DNA of 64,000 bases from Bolinopsis microptera (lineage: Eukaryota > Ctenophora > Tentaculata > Lobata > Bolinopsidae), in the NCBI RefSeq assembly GCF_026151205.1, contig NC_087073.1, forward strand, positions 9,990,411 to 10,054,410. Direction: 5' to 3'. A program made the translations under genes and the position numbers. The notes beneath the pieces were generated by a model that was not told where the DNA came from, did no database searches, and saw only the letters and a program-made list of their open reading frames with translations. Shown here piece by piece: positions 44,301-55,415 of the stretch (position 1 is the first letter of the stretch; every line of letters begins with the position of its first letter).

Positions 44301-45917
44301 TAGTTAATAAAACAGCTCGTGATAAATGTATCAAAAATTGAATATATTTGTTCAAAATTACTTATTGCACTTAATCGAAAATTAAAAGAAGAATTACTAT
44401 CGATAAACTGAATGCAATATATCTAGACCATAGCATATTATACATTATAATATAAAATGGCATTTTAATTCCTAACCTTTCGTCTGAATTCCAGGAAAGA
44501 AGAAAGATTGGCTGGAGTATTATCAGTAACATCATTCCAGCTCTTATACTGGAACTGAGTTAGCGTCCTACTGCTTCCTGATATACGGTCCTTGATGTAA
44601 AAACTCCTCACCAAATAGTGTGGGCAGACAGCATGTTTTGATACTACACAAATCTCAAACTGTCCATAGGACACGATCCCTTCTTTAGGCCAATACCTGA
44701 GTGGTGTAATGCTGAGTAACCAAGTTGAATGTTTGGGTGATTGTTTAATAGCCGCATGGAAGAAGGGTCCAAGTATTCCCAATATTATATGTACATATTC
44801 AACAAATACTGAGTAATTTCTAAGCTATGATAATGCTGTAATTATAATGTTATGGCGACAGAATTTGTTGCTTGAGTTTATCTAATGAAGTAATGTGAAG
44901 GAATAAACATCCTTTATAGCAGCTCACAGGATTAATAGACTGTAGAGTTGTGTAACTTTTAATTTTGAATAATATAACAAAGTTCGAAGAAGGTTGGCTG
45001 TATTGAGCCAAGAGAACAACTCATCAAAGCTGCATGTACAATAATATATGTTGATTGTTGGGACCATTCGTGTATAATGCACAGATTAAGGTATTCAAAT
45101 TTTATTCATTTTTTGTGTTTATGGTCCTGTAACCTGTTTTGTGATAATGTACATTGTACAATATAAAATTGAGACATGCACACAGGAAGCAGATTGGGTA
45201 ACATAGCTCCGTATTATACAGCGCTTAAGAGTGTACCTTTGAGCTTTACAGTGGCACTGTTTGTTAGGGCCAATATAAAGTAACTGTAGCTCCTGTATGA
45301 GATGTAAGTAGTATGTAACTTGAAAATTTAACATAAATTTGATAAATCTAAAAATACAACTGTTTTTTATCATACCTGCACCCTTTTACATCTCCCTTTT
45401 CTCTGACAACAGACAACATAACTATCGTCGAAACATTCCATTCCCAGACCATTTTCCAGAATTGTGTTATCGTTGAGGGCATTGGACTCTGAGATGCTAT
45501 AAAAACTGGTTGCTTGGGATTTGAATCGTAAATGAAACTGGCATTTGCAAAATCGTACTGTTCTCTTGTATTTATATTTGGTTCATGCAATGTAATTTGA
45601 GTCATTTTTCTTGTAAGGTACTGATATCCATTAACAGAGAGTTTCAGTTGTTTCGGTAGTTTTGATTTTAGATGGTCTGGTGTGTGGGTGGTTATATAAT
45701 CCCACTCGCTCTCTATTCTAGACATGTCTGTGGTGTACTGCTCTAGAACACTGAGTATCAAATGTCGGGTCGAAACTGAGATGAAGTGTCTTATCTGTTC
45801 CTCTGGCCACATCGTTATTCGGTTTTGTCCATCATAGATGTATCCTTGCCGTTGAGTTTTCTGCTTCTTAGATTTGTGTTGGGAAGATGATGCCTCAACA
45901 TCTTTGCTTGACGTCAT
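38389..45917 (-). CDS. PTPRN/IA-2-family receptor PTP, five 3' exons
   Basis: Minus-strand exons are 45917-45376, 44696-44477, 44202-44071, 39876-39772 and 38475-38389. The frame is exact across all junctions (361 residues from ATG 45917). It belongs to the IA-2/phogrin family of dense-core-vesicle proteins: VSTRHLILSVLEQY, IASQSPMPSTITQFWKMVWE, RYWPKEG, LVRSFYIKD with RTLTQF, FRRK, HCRDGLGRTGTF, LRDQRPGLVSNKQQ and FCEEVHAMM all align with that family. P-loop Cys270 and Arg276 are kept. Asp272 replaces the usual Ala, as in IA-2, where it impairs catalysis. The WPD loop reads W234-N-D236, so its Asp is present, unlike the Ala of vertebrate IA-2. The KNRY motif is lost. The ectodomain and membrane span are not seen; they may lie upstream of 45925, where an acceptor-like CTCTTAAG precedes the ATG. 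Intron 3 (4.2 kb) contains an antisense GPCR gene; the last intron has a TTACTAAC branch point. Confidence 0.8.
38667..38955. other. Unassigned open stretch in PTPRN-like intron 4
   Basis: A 95-codon plus-strand frame with no domain I recognise. It borders the LINE fragment and is probably repeat DNA. Confidence 0.3.
38960..39512 (-). mobile_element. LINE 3' fragment in PTPRN-like intron 4
   Basis: The minus strand reads LQRRRERYSIIHVWKI, HQRLGIKAEIP and then, after a frame change near 39190, LFNVLPSELRSI, LGRFMEQYQDTPPVPGY and MLSWRR. These are the C-terminal blocks of a CR1-like LINE RT protein. It is truncated and frameshifted, and of the same family as the fragment at 55416-55760. Confidence 0.7.
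39900..41498. other. PTPRN-like intron 3, left part
   Basis: AT-rich intronic sequence. An ATT microsatellite is at about 40216. Near 41180-41290, short pieces (GTGTAATTTTACAC, AATATGTGAAC) vaguely echo the dispersed repeat at 5945-6035. No further exon recognised. Confidence 0.35.
41556..41686 (-). pseudogene. Orphan C-type-lectin-like exon
   Basis: Bounded by an acceptor (AAACTTTCAG before 41686) and a donor (ATTCCA|GTAAAT), the frame reads WQSRLLLFYSKKNWSEAAVH, then CERVRGHIVPESTET. This resembles the first half of a C-type lectin domain (a Tyr/Phe-Ser-x-x-x-x-Trp-x-x-Ala-x-x-x-Cys pattern). No second half was found nearby, and it sits inside the PTPRN-like intron on the same strand. It could be an alternative exon or a relic. 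Confidence 0.35.
42119..42173. promoter_or_regulatory. Four tandem TGAGTCA (AP-1 type) sites upstream of the GPCR
   Basis: TGAGTCA occurs at 42119, 42135, 42151 and 42167, an exact 16-bp period (unit ATTATCTTGAGTCAAG). TGAGTCA is the bZIP AP-1 site, here within CTTGAGTCAAG. It lies about 250 bp before the receptor reading frame. Confidence 0.5.
42423..43472 (+). CDS. Class A (rhodopsin-like) GPCR
   Basis: Seven hydrophobic helices: about 27-48, 60-84, 96-118, 145-164, 190-217, 238-263 and 287-305 (residues counted from codon 42411). Features: N-glycosylation sites NLT, NFS and NIT before helix 1; ALNDLL with Asp72 of helix 2; Cys99 and Cys180 for the extracellular disulfide; Trp151 in helix 4; Pro256 in helix 6; NFFIY (296-300) in place of NPxxY. 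The DRY motif is degenerate (TSR, Arg124), and helix 1 has Asp42 where Asn is usual. There is no ATG between the in-frame TAA at 42402 and helix 1. The frame therefore probably begins at a splice acceptor (TTTCGCAG, ending 42422) with the start codon on an unseen upstream exon. The ligand is unknown. The gene is antisense within an intron of the PTPRN-like gene. Confidence 0.8.
   Translation, partial: ANLTNFSNITIFGVKDKIERYLWIGWTIFIASASISGDCMILIGSARYKAFRLHNIIVTLIQQIALNDLLITISWLLPHSASLITNKWAFGRISCILSASTFSYATVVSILLVMTLTTSRLLILKFPIRARIFYREGAHKKFIRFIWIYALNFSILHLILDIKGEGIIFDYRGYMCDFSFQPSSNVESWLFITSMLVNASFPTILIFITTVLLVYQLFKVVRIASRTGAVIPWHGILTVILTAGMCLIAFVPMQIYIFYASYIVAPKAKDIPFKLKLYRASYSCFYGHIMTNFFIYCITVESFRAFLRSRVVTMMSRISLSYRSWFTPPQPPDIQLGSFDVICLELLAS
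43480..44070. other. PTPRN-like intron 3, right part
   Basis: No exon recognised on either strand; the receptor 3' UTR presumably lies at its left end. Confidence 0.35.
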
Positions 45918-45925
45918 GAAATTGC

Positions 45926-47875
45926 TTAAGAGGAAAATTGATTATTACACAAATATCTCACACAATAATATGATTCACAAAAAAACACAATTGAGCCATA
46001 ATTGGCAAAATTATTGATGCTTGCCTTAAATGCTTGCTTGTTCAAACAGAAAATTCAAACAATTCACAACCTTGTTATATCACTGGTGAGTGGTGCACGG
46101 ATTATTTAATATGTTATGATGGAAACAAACAGTTTAACATTTGAAAAATGAATCTGATAGTTTAATGATTTTGGAATGAAATGAAATGATGTAGCATTTA
46201 AAGTGAACAATGCATGAATTACTTATAAATATTTACATGATGCATATTCAGCACCAAAACTGTTAAATCAAAATTAAATTATTGCTGAGAACATTACAAT
46301 CCATCTTTTTTAGTAAACTTTAATCATTATAGTTATACTGTTCCCAAAGATACACACAGTACATTTTTAACGAAAATCCCATATAAAATTTACATCATCG
46401 ACAACATTATCAAAAAGGGTAACTTCTATGCTGAGAGGGTTGATCTTCAGGAGGGGATGGTTTATGGAAGTCTATTGTTCTTAAAGTTGGCAACTGTTAG
46501 TATTTCAAGAATTTGTTATATCATTGTTTGTTCATTTGCTGGCATTAAGTACGTTTTGAGCACATATATAATACTATATTATATATACCAGACCTGTAAT
46601 TAGGGGAGCTGTAAATGGGGAGAGTAAATGACTATATACCGAAAAAAAACCAGTCCCATAACTCTTATCGTTTTCTTGATTAAGCGGTTCGGAAATTACA
46701 TGTGCACGCACAGATAGACACACATTTTGGGATTATTAGTATAGATATTCTATTTGTGTAAGACTGCTGTCCTCTAATCAAGGGCGAGTAGAAGCAATTA
46801 AAATAGTATTTGCCATTAAATCTACAGTTTAAATCAATGTTCGCTATTGGTCCACAGAGTATGGATTGCACTGAACTCAAATAAAGGGGGACAACAAAAC
46901 TATCAAATTTGAAGCTTGGTCAGCAAGTGTTGTTGAGGAGACTGTGTTTCACTGAAATACTCAAGCAAGGCTTTTATTTCTCTACTAGTAAATTTAGATG
47001 CTCTAGGATAGTGATGATACAAAAGGGGGGACCCCATACCCATGTAGCTGAGACACCGCACAGCAAGTACTTACTTACTTATTCACTTATTTATTTTTTA
47101 CTAGACCAAATTGGCTCTTGCTTGTGAAAGGTGTATCAACTACCGGACCCGCCGAAGCGGTGGGTTGGGAGTCCCCCTCCCCCAGTGGCATAATGTTGCC
47201 TGTTGGCACCCCCCCCCCCCCCCCCCCCCGCTGAAAAAGCACCCCCTGTTGGCGCCCCCTCCCCTGTTGGCGCTCCTTCCTAAAAGTGAACAAATTAGAT
47301 GGTTTTAGAGGATACGCCGGTAAAATCTCTAAAAAGTGTTTCTAGAGCAAAACGCACAGTTTTGCTAGTACCGTAGTTAAGTTTTTCGAAATGGTCCCAC
47401 ATTTAAACCACGATTTGGCATCCCCTAAAATTGCGCGGCCCCGCGCAACGAGGTCGGCGGGGCCTTTCGTTACACCACTGGGCACTGCCCCCCCCCCCCC
47501 CCCCCTCCTGGGATCATTTCGTCCGTAAAATTTCACACGATATAAAAGCTACAATAAATTAACTATAAAATTTATATAACATACATTTTTTTATGACACA
47601 GTAATTTATTGACACTCACAGCTATAATTTTAATCATTGAATCAGTAATTTTATCTGTGCTCTGCGTAATGCATCACATGAATCAGTTTTTAATCTATTA
47701 ACTTATTACACATTTGTGCTCTGCTTTAGCATCACTTGACTATTTAAAAAAATTGTTTGTTCAGGCCATGACCTTATAGTCAGCCAATTGGCCATTGCTG
47801 AAATTGAATGTAATTTATTCACTTATACTTTTCAGCAAAAAAATAAAATTTACATAAACAAACTTGAAAGACCTC
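45926..47875. other. Intergenic or upstream PTPRN-like DNA
   Basis: AT-rich. I looked for a signal peptide, membrane span or ectodomain exon of the PTPRN-like gene and found none. Poly-C runs are at about 47211-47230 and 47488-47505, with a repeated CCCCTGTTGGCGC phrase near 47246-47273. Confidence 0.4.
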
Positions 47876-47879
47876 ATAG

Positions 47880-48145
47880 CTCATCTTCTGAGGTATGAGA
47901 TAGGTCATCCAGTCGAAGGTGCTGGGCTTTGTGTCTTCCTCTGATTCCCCTTAGTGCTATGAGTGTGCTTCGTAGCAGATCAAACCTGAATCACGTTCTG
48001 ATGTGATTTTTGACCAGGCTCTTAGCTTCTTTATTGTGGTCAGCTATCATATCATCTCAGAGATACGATCTACGAACACAGCACAGAGTGGTCCCATACC
48101 TTCAGATGTTTTTAAGACTAGTGGGACAAAGGACCCTCTCTGATT
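47880..48145 (-). pseudogene. Degraded transposon coding fragment
   Basis: Read on the minus strand with frame changes, it gives FVPLVLKTSEGMGPLCAVF, VDRISEMI and then FDLLRSTLIALRGIRGR. GGMGP...F...R..E and LLRS.L..LRGIR are recurrent phrases at the ends of ORFs from cnidarian and other invertebrate retroelements. Stops and shifts show it is dead. The family is not assigned. Confidence 0.45.
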
Positions 48146-48700
48146 GAAGTAATCTCTTTTCGTAGAAATCTTTTTCCCTTTGTCCAGTGCATGCTTTTTA
48201 ATGTCAATACTTCCAAATAATTTCAAAAGTACATCTTAAGCTTGCCAAACAAGTCATGTAATTTTCACAATAACTTTTAAATTTTATTTAAGCACAAACT
48301 TTATTTTTTCTAAAATTAATATGAGCTGCAAAATCTAATCCCTAATAAGGCAAAACAAAATAATATGAAAAAATTGTATCATGATATCATAATATTAATA
48401 GTGAATAGATTTATAGTCTAAATTGAACTTTGATGGATGATTAAATAGTTTACTTGGAGGACTTCGCCGCTTCGATGCGCCACGCAAACTATAATTTTTA
48501 CTTCGCATCGAAGGGGTCGTTGTTTTGTTAATTTGCAAAGCAACGATTTGGAAAGATTGACATGTTCAATTAAATAGTTTACATTTTTCAAAGCGACGCG
48601 CGCTTTTTTCGAGGCGAAATATTATCGAGTGAAAGTGCTTCGAAGTAACGCGCCCTGGGTTAATCCATTAAAAATGGAGTTAAAGTTAATTGACGATGTC
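48146..48700. other. AT-rich spacer
   Basis: No gene. Around 48455-48660 there are GC-rich phrases (TTCGATGCGCCACGC, GCGACGCGCGC) like those in the dispersed repeats. Confidence 0.35.
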
Positions 48701-48704
48701 AATT

Positions 48705-49320
48705 CATGGCAGCTCGGCGCGGCACAGTAGCGCATCTCGCCGATCTAGCCAGTCGCTGTGAGAAGCCTTATTGAGTGCGCGGCGCGGCACAGTAACGCAT
48801 CGCGCTACAAAGTTAAAGTTGCAACTAGCAGAAAAAGAATCAAAAAATAAATTTAAATTTCCCTTATATATTTTTGTCATACGTTGTATGACCCGCCGCG
48901 CACGAGTGCGCGGCACCCCTGTATCTTAGAAACGCTAAAGTGAAACGACAACGAGGGTCACGACGTGATATAAATATATTTCCGATCAAAATATTTTCGG
49001 TTATATTGCAAATTGACTGTTATGTGTTAATATTATTTAATTGGTAAAATTTATTTTTTGTATTTTAACATTTAAGATGATGTGGAGTTTATAATATGAC
49101 GTAAAATTATTGTTAGATCGATATGGCAATTGGTATGTGTCTTATATATGTGCGCGCGAAGGACCGCATAAACCTGTTAGTTTTTTATTTGTTAGTCGGG
49201 TATCTTGGGCTGTACTTTCACATAGCCATGTGTCTAAGCGTACTGCGTGACGCGCTTGTTTCGCGCGCTACTGCAAGCGAGAGGCCTCTGGTTAGAGCAA
49301 GGCTGTACTGGTTCTATAAA
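48705..49320. repeat. Dispersed repeat modules Z, X, Y, second locus
   Basis: Z (CATACGTTGTATGACCCGCC ... GCGCGGCACCCCTGTATC) is at 48880-48925. X (GAGGGTCACGACGTGATATA) is at 48954-48973. Y (CACATAGCCATGTGTCTAAG ... ACTGCAAGCGAGAGG ... CTGGTTAGAGCAAG) is at 49219-49311. A CGGCGCGGCACAGTA motif is repeated at 48715 and 48779. The same modules occur, shuffled and inverted, at 15.4-16.3 kb. Confidence 0.7.
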
Positions 49321-49329
49321 TAAGTTTAT

Positions 49330-51400
49330 TATTGGATATTTACGTATTTTATTAGGGTATTATAATATTTACTGTAATGTAATGGGAATAAAATTTAAAT
49401 TTTATTTTTAAAAAAGCTATGTATATGAAAAATAAAATAAAATAAAATAAAATTTAAATTTTGCTTTCCTTATGATAAAATTGCAAAACGCTACCATTAC
49501 ATAAATTTGCTTGTTCAAATGCATCGTTCTGACATGTATCATACATTTCTTAATTATGTTTCATCACTTATCAAACATCGATACATCGTACTTTAATTCC
49601 ATACTTTTTCCTATTTTCTTGAAATGGAAAGAGGTTTACCAACAGGAGTAAAGTTACATTTTTTTTACAGTGGTATCAACACATAGCTGAAGACGATTCA
49701 CACATAAACTTTGAAAGCTCCTGCTAAAACAAACTTTTCGTATCTGTTAAATGTTTTAAAACAAATCCCCCTCCAGTACAGGTATCAACACATTTATTCC
49801 CACATTTAACAGGTCAAATTGAGGTAAGGGAACACTTTCTGCAAGAAGCTAGCTTCATAAGCTAGTTTTTATTAAACGATCGCATTGCTCAATTGCCCCA
49901 TTTGCTAATACCCTGCAGTTTCTTTTCGTTTAAATCGTAAATTCGCGCGCAAAAATTACACCGGCGCGCCTTCCATTAATGATGCATTAGACGCATACAT
50001 TATTAGCAGCGAGTGTGTTGAACGAACAGTCACTCGCGCCGCGCGCAATACTACAACGACTAATTTCAAATTATATTTAATTATTAATTTAAACTTCAGT
50101 TTTGCAATTTTGGCAATAATTGTTATTCAAATATACAAGTGGTCATTTCATAAAGGATTATAATGTTTTATTTAATGGAGCAGACTATTTGTAAATAATG
50201 ATTGACGCGGACGGTAGTTTATTCTATTTGCTAATTACGCGTTCAGTATTGATAATTATGGTATTGTCATGATTAATATATGATATATAATATAATTGTT
50301 ACGCTACACTAGTATATATACTAGTCATTAACATTGAAATAAAACATTAGAAATTTTATTTTTCAATGTAATTCTAGTCAAGTAGTCAAGCCGCGCATCC
50401 AAGCTTTATCCAAATTGCAAACTTTGTAAATGTTTGCGGAGTAAATATTTTCGTTTTGAGTATTGAAACTGAGTTTAAGGTAACCAGTTTGTAGAGTCAT
50501 GCCATGCACGTAATTTAAGCTGATATCTTTCATTAACATTGTTCAATTGCAAATGGATACCGCTGGCACTCGCTAACTTTTAAGTTTAAAATGTTCAACC
50601 AACCCGCAACCAGAAAATAGAGGTAAGACCTTTCGTCTAGACACTTGATGATATTTGTTGTAGCTATCTCGTTTGATAAGTGATAATAACAATCTTTCAT
50701 TCATCGAATAATTTTTGCAGTGAAGACAGGGTAACTACTCGATAATTATTTTTGTCCAGGTGAATTGATCTGAAAAAGAATGCCGTCCAGAATGCAGCAT
50801 TCTCAAAATATGGTTGCTAAAATATGGACTTATGATCTACGGCAGTGGTAAGGGCTCCTAATTTGCTCATGAAACATGACCCGTTCAAATCAAAACAGAA
50901 GTCTGCTGTGTAATTATACTATATATCAATGAATAATATTTTTCAGAATGTGATGAAGAGTAGTGGAAATATTTTCTTCTCAAGATGAACTACATTCTGA
51001 CGTCATGAGATAATAATACAACAGTTCTGTTCGCCCTCTCCGATCCCTTTGGCCCGGCTAGGTGAGTTAGTTTAATCTGAGTACAGAGTATTAAATTGTG
51101 GGCGATTGTACTAATAATAATAATAATTCTATACAGTTTCATAATTGAAACAATTATGGCCCCTTATTGTGGGCAGAGTATGTGTCTTTGTTGATGTGTC
51201 CTGTTATAAACTTATCTGAGTGACTGCATTAAAATAATTTTTTGTAATTGCAATTGTACTAGAAACTAGTCGAAAGCATTCAAAATGTAATATCAGCTAT
51301 AATATCCATGTAATCAAATTGAGGAAGCATAAGAGCGTTTACAAATATTTTTCTATATTTCTGTGGAAGTAGTTTTTAAAAACCTATATAATGCTCCTAT
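49330..51400. other. Long AT-rich intergenic region
   Basis: Only simple motifs: AATAA-type repeats near 49430 and CG-rich spots near 49940-50045. No coding frame or RNA-like fold stands out. Confidence 0.4.
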
Positions 51401-51404
51401 TCTC

Positions 51405-51632
51405 CTAGTAACATGATCCTACATAATCAATATGGTCCTGAAAGTTTAATAGGTTGTCTATCACCAGACCTAGGTGTTTCTGGGATTTGGTTTCTTCTAT
51501 GTGAAGACTGCCATCTTCCAAATCAAGAGGGATCGACAGTCTATCAAGATTAGGACATTTGTCTAATACCATGAATGAGGATTTTGAAACATTTCGTCTC
51601 AGCTTGTTAATTCTAAGCCATTCATATGACAT
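51405..51632 (-). pseudogene. LINE reverse transcriptase fragment
   Basis: The frame reads WLRINKLRRNVSKSSFMVLD ... KSQKHLGLVIDNLLNFQDHI. This matches the segment after the YADD block in CR1-like RTs (W...NKL..N..K...M and KYLGV.ID..L.F..HI). Both ends are truncated. Confidence 0.6.
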
Positions 51633-51978
51633 CTTTATACTACTTCTACTACTATTGTTATGTAGTAAATTGACATAAATTTGTAAAATAGATACATGAG
51701 ATCACAACTCAATATAGGATGATAATCTATTTGATGAATAGCATTAAACTTTTCCTTGATAATAAATAAAATAGTCAGATTTTCCATTTACTGGATAGTT
51801 AAGTAACAGTTCATTATTCATATGCAATGATTGACCTAAATATTCTTAGGAAATATATGAAATTAGTCTTTGTTAGCCTTTTTAGGTGTATTTCTTGAAG
51901 GTTTCAATGGCTGCTTTCTCTTAGAGTCTTAGGTTGAGTTAGGTGGGCCTGATCTGTCTTTGACTGTGTTGCAACAGA

Positions 51979-52188
51979 TCAGTTTTGGCAGACACAATAA
52001 GCATAGCTAAGCACACCTTTCTTTGAGAATTTATATCTCCCGCCACATCTGTTGTCGATATCTTTGTTCTTACAGAAACATGTGACCAACATATTGGACT
52101 GGTCTTTGACGAAAGTCGAAAGACCAGTAATCTGGGGATGTGGCCCTTTGGGGATGTGTCCCCTTAGCCAGTGCGATGTTGGTGGCAA
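51979..52188 (-). CDS. Unrecognised 69-codon Cys-rich frame
   Basis: Not recognised. The frame has compositional complexity like real protein and a C-terminal Cys cluster (CFCKNKDIDNRCGGRYKFSK, then YCVCQN). It contains a 13-bp stem with a GAAA tetraloop (52098-52128). No signal peptide. It may be an exon, a LINE-associated tail or chance. Confidence 0.2.
   Translation of the reverse strand: MPPTSHWLRGHIPKGPHPQITGLSTFVKDQSNMLVTCFCKNKDIDNRCGGRYKFSKKGVLSYAYCVCQN
52098..52128. other. Hairpin with GAAA tetraloop
   Basis: On the plus strand ACTGGTCTTTGAC-GAAA-GTC-G-AAAGACCAGT folds into 13 pairs with one bulged G. GAAA is a stable GNRA loop. Confidence 0.5.
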
Positions 52189-52199
52189 GTCAAATATAT

Positions 52200-53605
52200 A
52201 ATCATTATTTCTTTATTGATAGGCTCTTAACATGTCAAATGTGACAAACTCTGTTGTAAGCTTGAAAAACTTTCACCAAGTATTCCTCAAATTTCTTGAT
52301 CTGAGCTTCATTTAGTTTTCTAAGACAATATAGAAACTGACCTTGTCTGACTGAATTTCCCTAAATTCAACCACTTGCCATAATAAAAATACTAACAACC
52401 AAATAAAGTTTTTAAAATAATTATATACAATCACCAACGAACATTTCTTCAAGTTTACCTCTAGTTAACTAATTCGTGGTTTAAGCTCTTATTTTATTTA
52501 GGGTATTTATGATCAAAGGAATGTAAAATAAAACTTATTGTTTCATTGTATTATTAAATAGCTCTGCTCCGATATTAAACTTGCGCCTAATTTACATCTA
52601 GTTCTTCCCAAGCTTGTTTCTTTGATTGAAGGCAGGTTAGTTTAATAACCCAATAAGATACTAGATTTTATTAAGCGCCATTATTTCGAATCTAATGAGT
52701 TTAATTTAATCCTTTCCTTACATGGTTCTCAGGTTATAAATGGTAGTACAGTGTATGGCGACACATTCTGGCGGTATTGGAATACTCCAACAGTTCTTGC
52801 TGTCTCCCTCTTGGGTGAGATATTACTTATTACACATGTAGGAAACAAGGATACTAAGGTGATAATAACCGTATTGAATACACAATAGCAAATAGCAATC
52901 TGATTTAATCGTGTATTATTATTTAGTTTCATGATTTGTTCCTTTCATTGAAAGTTCTGACTGAATATTTGATAACTACTCGGACTATTAAACGGGGAGT
53001 AAAACTTCTAATCCATTAGTAGCACAGTTGATGAACCCCAGAACCTCACGCCTGAGTGACAGTTGAACTTGATTGGGAATGAATGATATCACCAGACCAT
53101 CAGCACGGTTTCCGCTAATTGACAATGTTTCCTTATGAATGGATAGGTCTGGTGTGTAATATACTATGTATACACTATTACACGTACACTAGTGTATAGT
53201 GTATTCCAGTAGCAGGAAGGAGTTGAGTGTGCATTTGCTACTAAAAGCAAAATTTCTTCGGCATCGGTCGCAAATCCTACCCTCGGTCGACCCTTGATCA
53301 TCTGGCTATCCAGTGTCCATCCGTCTCTTTGAGATTCATTATTACTTCAAGTTCAGTTTTTGTGAGAGAAGGGAGTATAACTTTAACTCCCAGTCTGACA
53401 TTCTCTCTGAACTGTACATCTAGTTCATTTGGACATATGGTCATGTTAGAGATTGATGGGTCCCTTTTTTTCTACTAATTACCTACTTTTCACTGTCAAT
53501 CAGTTATGACTTCATAAAATCCAAACCATAGCTAGCTTGCAGAAAATATTTCACCACAGTATTCCTATGACACTTCTCTACAGATTCATGTCATCAGAAA
53601 ATCCA
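52200..53605. other. AT-rich intergenic DNA, nothing recognised
   Basis: No gene, array or fold identified. Confidence 0.4.
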
Positions 53606-53607
53606 AA

Positions 53608-55120
53608 TATCAACTTTGGTGGAGCCAGTGACCATTAAAAAACACAATTAAAGTGCTCCATTTGTGGGAAGGTGGATGTGGCATATCTGTATTTATCAAT
53701 GTCTACAGGTGAAGAAGGCATATAATGGGAACACGTATTGTTTCGGTTGAGACACTTTTGGTGTGCAACCTATGTGGAGCGGCCAGTGTAAAATAGGTCA
53801 ACTTATACCAAGTGAAAACATGGTCATATTATAATTTCTACCAAAACTTCATTGTAAACTCAATGGCACATAGTTTTTAATACCATTTGCTTTGTTAGGA
53901 GGTCCCATAAGGTCCCAACTCAAGTGGATGGACTCATTCTAAAACTTGACTTGTTCAAAATCAGTCATTTTGCCATTAAACTTGTCTCATAATGATCTGT
54001 GAATATTATTCCAGACGCTAATTATCATAATACTATGGTGATTAAGACTGCCAAAAACTGCTCAACAAAGGTGGAGCTCGTATTTAAAAGCCTAAATTTT
54101 GGACGTTTAAAACCATCTTTTAAGAGTACTAAAATTAGAACTAATTGAACTTATAGCTTTCTAATATGTATGATAGTTCACCCCTAAGTGATTTATAAAG
54201 TAGTGATACCCCTGGGATCAACCTGGTGGAGCAGAATTGGATCTTTAGTTACTGTATTTAGGAAGAAATTCGTGGACTTAAATATCCCTCTCATATCTTG
54301 TCCCCTCAGCTAGCAATCCTAGTACAGTGGTATGTAATAATTATATTGACCAATTAGATCAACCTGGTGGAGCACTGGGAGCTAAATCTATATTACAGAG
54401 TGTTGCGTGAGAACTTATGTAATACGTAATAGATTCTACTGTTCAATCTTCATCAAAACCATAAATTAGAGACGTAAACTAGTGATTTTCTATTTACTGC
54501 TCCACCATAGTTGATCATAATTGGGAATGTTTGATCATTAAAATGAGTTAACAATTATCATATCTTTCTGATGGAATCATTGATTGAGTTCAAAATGTTT
54601 GTATCAACCTGGTGGAGCACTTTAAACACATTTTTAGACGCTAAGTTGACGTTTGCTCCGGTAACACGACTCCTGTCCGACAGCGACATCTGTCCGACAG
54701 CGACATCTGTCCGACTAAGGGTACCAGAAAAAAAAACGACATCTGTCCGAAATTGTGATCTGATTTCAATACGACACATTTCCAATTAGAGACATGATCT
54801 GAACTGTTACTTGCAAATTTGTATACGTAACATTGCCAATTTGAGATATGATCTGAGCCATAGTTTACTACTAGTTTATTTTCGGCCCATACTAGGCAGG
54901 CAGGCATGAGGAAACTGCGTTGTGAATGGCGAGCTCGTAGTCCATGAGGATGGATTGTGGTTGGTAGCCCCAAGGCCCAAGAAGCCCAGGTGTTTATCTC
55001 CTCGAACATGTTGCGGTAGAGGGTCATCGATTTTCTAGGAATAATCAGTCCATAGAAGAGGGGGGAGGTTTAGTTAATGCAGTTTTAGGGCCATTTTGAG
55101 TTTGTATCAGCTTTGGTGGA
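53608..55120. repeat. Scattered 17-bp motif ATCAACCTGGTGGAGCA
   Basis: Exact or near copies occur at about 53610, 54217, 54358, 54602 and 55105, with an inverted form near 54499 (CTGCTCCACCATAGTTGAT). A longer duplicate, TACTGTTCAATCTTCATCAA then AACCATAAATTA, is at 54438 and 55143. A 17-bp CGACAGCGACATCTGTC pair is at about 54678-54711. The surroundings look unrelated, so these may be remnants of a much decayed satellite. Confidence 0.5.
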
Positions 55121-55415
55121 GCCTCAGTTTTTGATATATTTCTACTGTTCAATCTGCATCAAAACCATAAATTTACTGCTCGTTGATCATAATTTGAGAG
55201 TTTTAATTATCAGAACAGGTGCTCAGTTATCACAACTCTCTTTAAATACAAGAATGGCTATAGTTTCGCTCCAGGTTGAGCTTTTAATTTCTTTTCTTTT
55301 TTATGAGGAGGATGTGATTTTTCGCTACCTAAGCTATGTATCCAAATGTCACAGTATAGCTCCACTAACACAGGATGATTTATTAGAAAAAAGTAAAAAA
55401 GGGACCCATCAATCT

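Noticed and set aside
44705-44782. N-terminal part of the second PTPRN-like exon frame
   Set aside because: The acceptor at 44697 joins in phase to the upstream exon and restores the family motif RYWPKEG; sequence before it is intron.
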